Origin: Knoellia subterranea KCTC 19937
GTDB lineage: Bacteria > Actinomycetota > Actinomycetes > Actinomycetales > Dermatophilaceae
Length of the DNA: 64,000 bases
Assembly: GCF_000768685.1 (NCBI RefSeq)
Contig: NZ_AVPK01000005.1
Coordinates: 124,001 to 188,000 of the forward strand
Direction of reading: 5' to 3'
Position numbers and translations under genes: made by a program. Numbering within the stretch: position 1 is the stretch's first letter; every line of letters starts with the position of its first letter. This document shows positions 63,635 to 64,000 of the stretch, piece after piece. The notes under the pieces are model-generated. The model was not told the origin of the DNA, made no database searches, and saw nothing but the letters and a program-made list of their open reading frames with translations.

Positions 63635-64000
63635 GTGTCCCGTCGTCCAGACGAAGCGTTCTACGGCGCCGTCGTATCCCGTGAGCAGCTCTCGCCCACG
63701 CTCGTTCGCCTCGTCCTCGGTGGACCTGGCCTGCGGGGGTGGGGTGAGGGCTTCGGTGCCCACACCGACGCCTACTTCGTGCTGTGGTTCCCGCCTCAGG
63801 GCGCGCCGTATGCCGCGCCCTTCTCGGTCGAGCAGGTCAAGGAGGAGCACCCGCAGGAGCTGTGGCCTTCGCATCGTCACTACACGGCACGTGCGTGGGA
63901 CCAGACCGCGGGCGAGCTCACGGTCGACTTCGTCGTCCACGGCGACTCCGGCATCGCTGGTCCGTGGGCCCAGGGGGCGGCCGTCGGCGACACCGTGGTC
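63635..64000 (+). CDS. siderophore-interacting protein (FAD-binding ferric-siderophore reductase), partial
   Basis: Partial: 122 residues to the window edge. It shows the flavin domain of the SIP/ViuB family: VVSREQLSPTLVRLVLGGPGL, RHYTARAWDQTAGELTVDF and VVHGDSGIAGPWAQ. It reduces ferric siderophores with NAD(P)H to release iron. GTG 63635 has AGGAGGAAG 6 bp upstream. An iron box precedes it. The C-terminal NAD-binding part lies outside the window. Confidence 0.93.
   Translation, partial: MSRRPDEAFYGAVVSREQLSPTLVRLVLGGPGLRGWGEGFGAHTDAYFVLWFPPQGAPYAAPFSVEQVKEEHPQELWPSHRHYTARAWDQTAGELTVDFVVHGDSGIAGPWAQGAAVGDTVV

Overview
High-GC, Gram-positive actinobacterial chromosome, most likely a Micrococcales/Intrasporangiaceae-type organism. 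This is inferred from strong G/C bias at third codon positions, mycothiol-linked enzymes, a DLW-39 microprotein between tRNA-Ile and tRNA-Ala, CrgA, a class E sortase, and the pknB-pbpA-rodA-PP2C-fhaB-fhaA division cluster. No database search was possible; every family call is by eye.

Layout. 0-9.6 kb: an M4 metalloprotease carrying its own emfourin-type inhibitor domain; a large adenylation/carrier/membrane-acyltransferase fusion; a ferric-iron ABC transporter behind a DtxR/IdeR-type iron box; a thioesterase and a lipoprotein. 9.7-16.1 kb: the gyrB-gyrA-DUF3566-tRNA-Ile-DLW-39-tRNA-Ala housekeeping block (recF is not next to gyrB). 16.3-25.4 kb: a MarR-controlled mycothiol-enzyme pair, an F420/PPOX-type protein, a secreted DUF1906/SH3 protein, a LysE/LysG amino-acid export pair, a cysteine desulfhydrase-like enzyme, an LEA-like repeat protein and cyclophilin. 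25.5-29.6 kb: a divergent regulator plus a five-gene cassette (small secreted peptide, DUF5819/SdpA-like protein, HTTM/SdpB-like membrane protein, serine hydrolase, DCC1 thiol oxidoreductase) that looks like an actinobacterial relative of the Bacillus sporulation-delaying-protein (SDP) toxin system. This is the best candidate for an undescribed system. 29.6-41.4 kb: rhomboid protease, a cluster of DnaA-box-like repeats with a 44-bp period, CrgA, DUF881, a frameshifted sortase, a PabA/TrpG amidotransferase and the Ser/Thr kinase/cell-wall operon. 41.5-45.3 kb: a NYN protein, a MerR regulator with neighbours, tRNA-Leu.

45.4-56 kb is an accessory copper-resistance island just after tRNA-Leu: an HTH gene fused by recombination to a truncated copA, copZ, csoR, a two-component system, small membrane proteins, an unusual CPD-motif P-type ATPase, a DUF305 lipoprotein and a BNR-type lipoprotein. 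It ends in IS3-family and tRNA 3'-end remnants. 56.2-64 kb: an ABM monooxygenase and GlxA-type regulator, a membrane-anchored globin-like protein, an orphan LuxR-type regulator, an HTH-STAND ATPase lacking its usual C-terminus, an immunity-like/Arr rifampin ADP-ribosyltransferase fusion, and the start of a siderophore-interacting protein behind a second iron box.

The word GTATGCCG/CGGCATAC is strongly over-represented in the window (roughly 45 copies by eye), sits at the heart of several palindromes, and thins out in the copper island.
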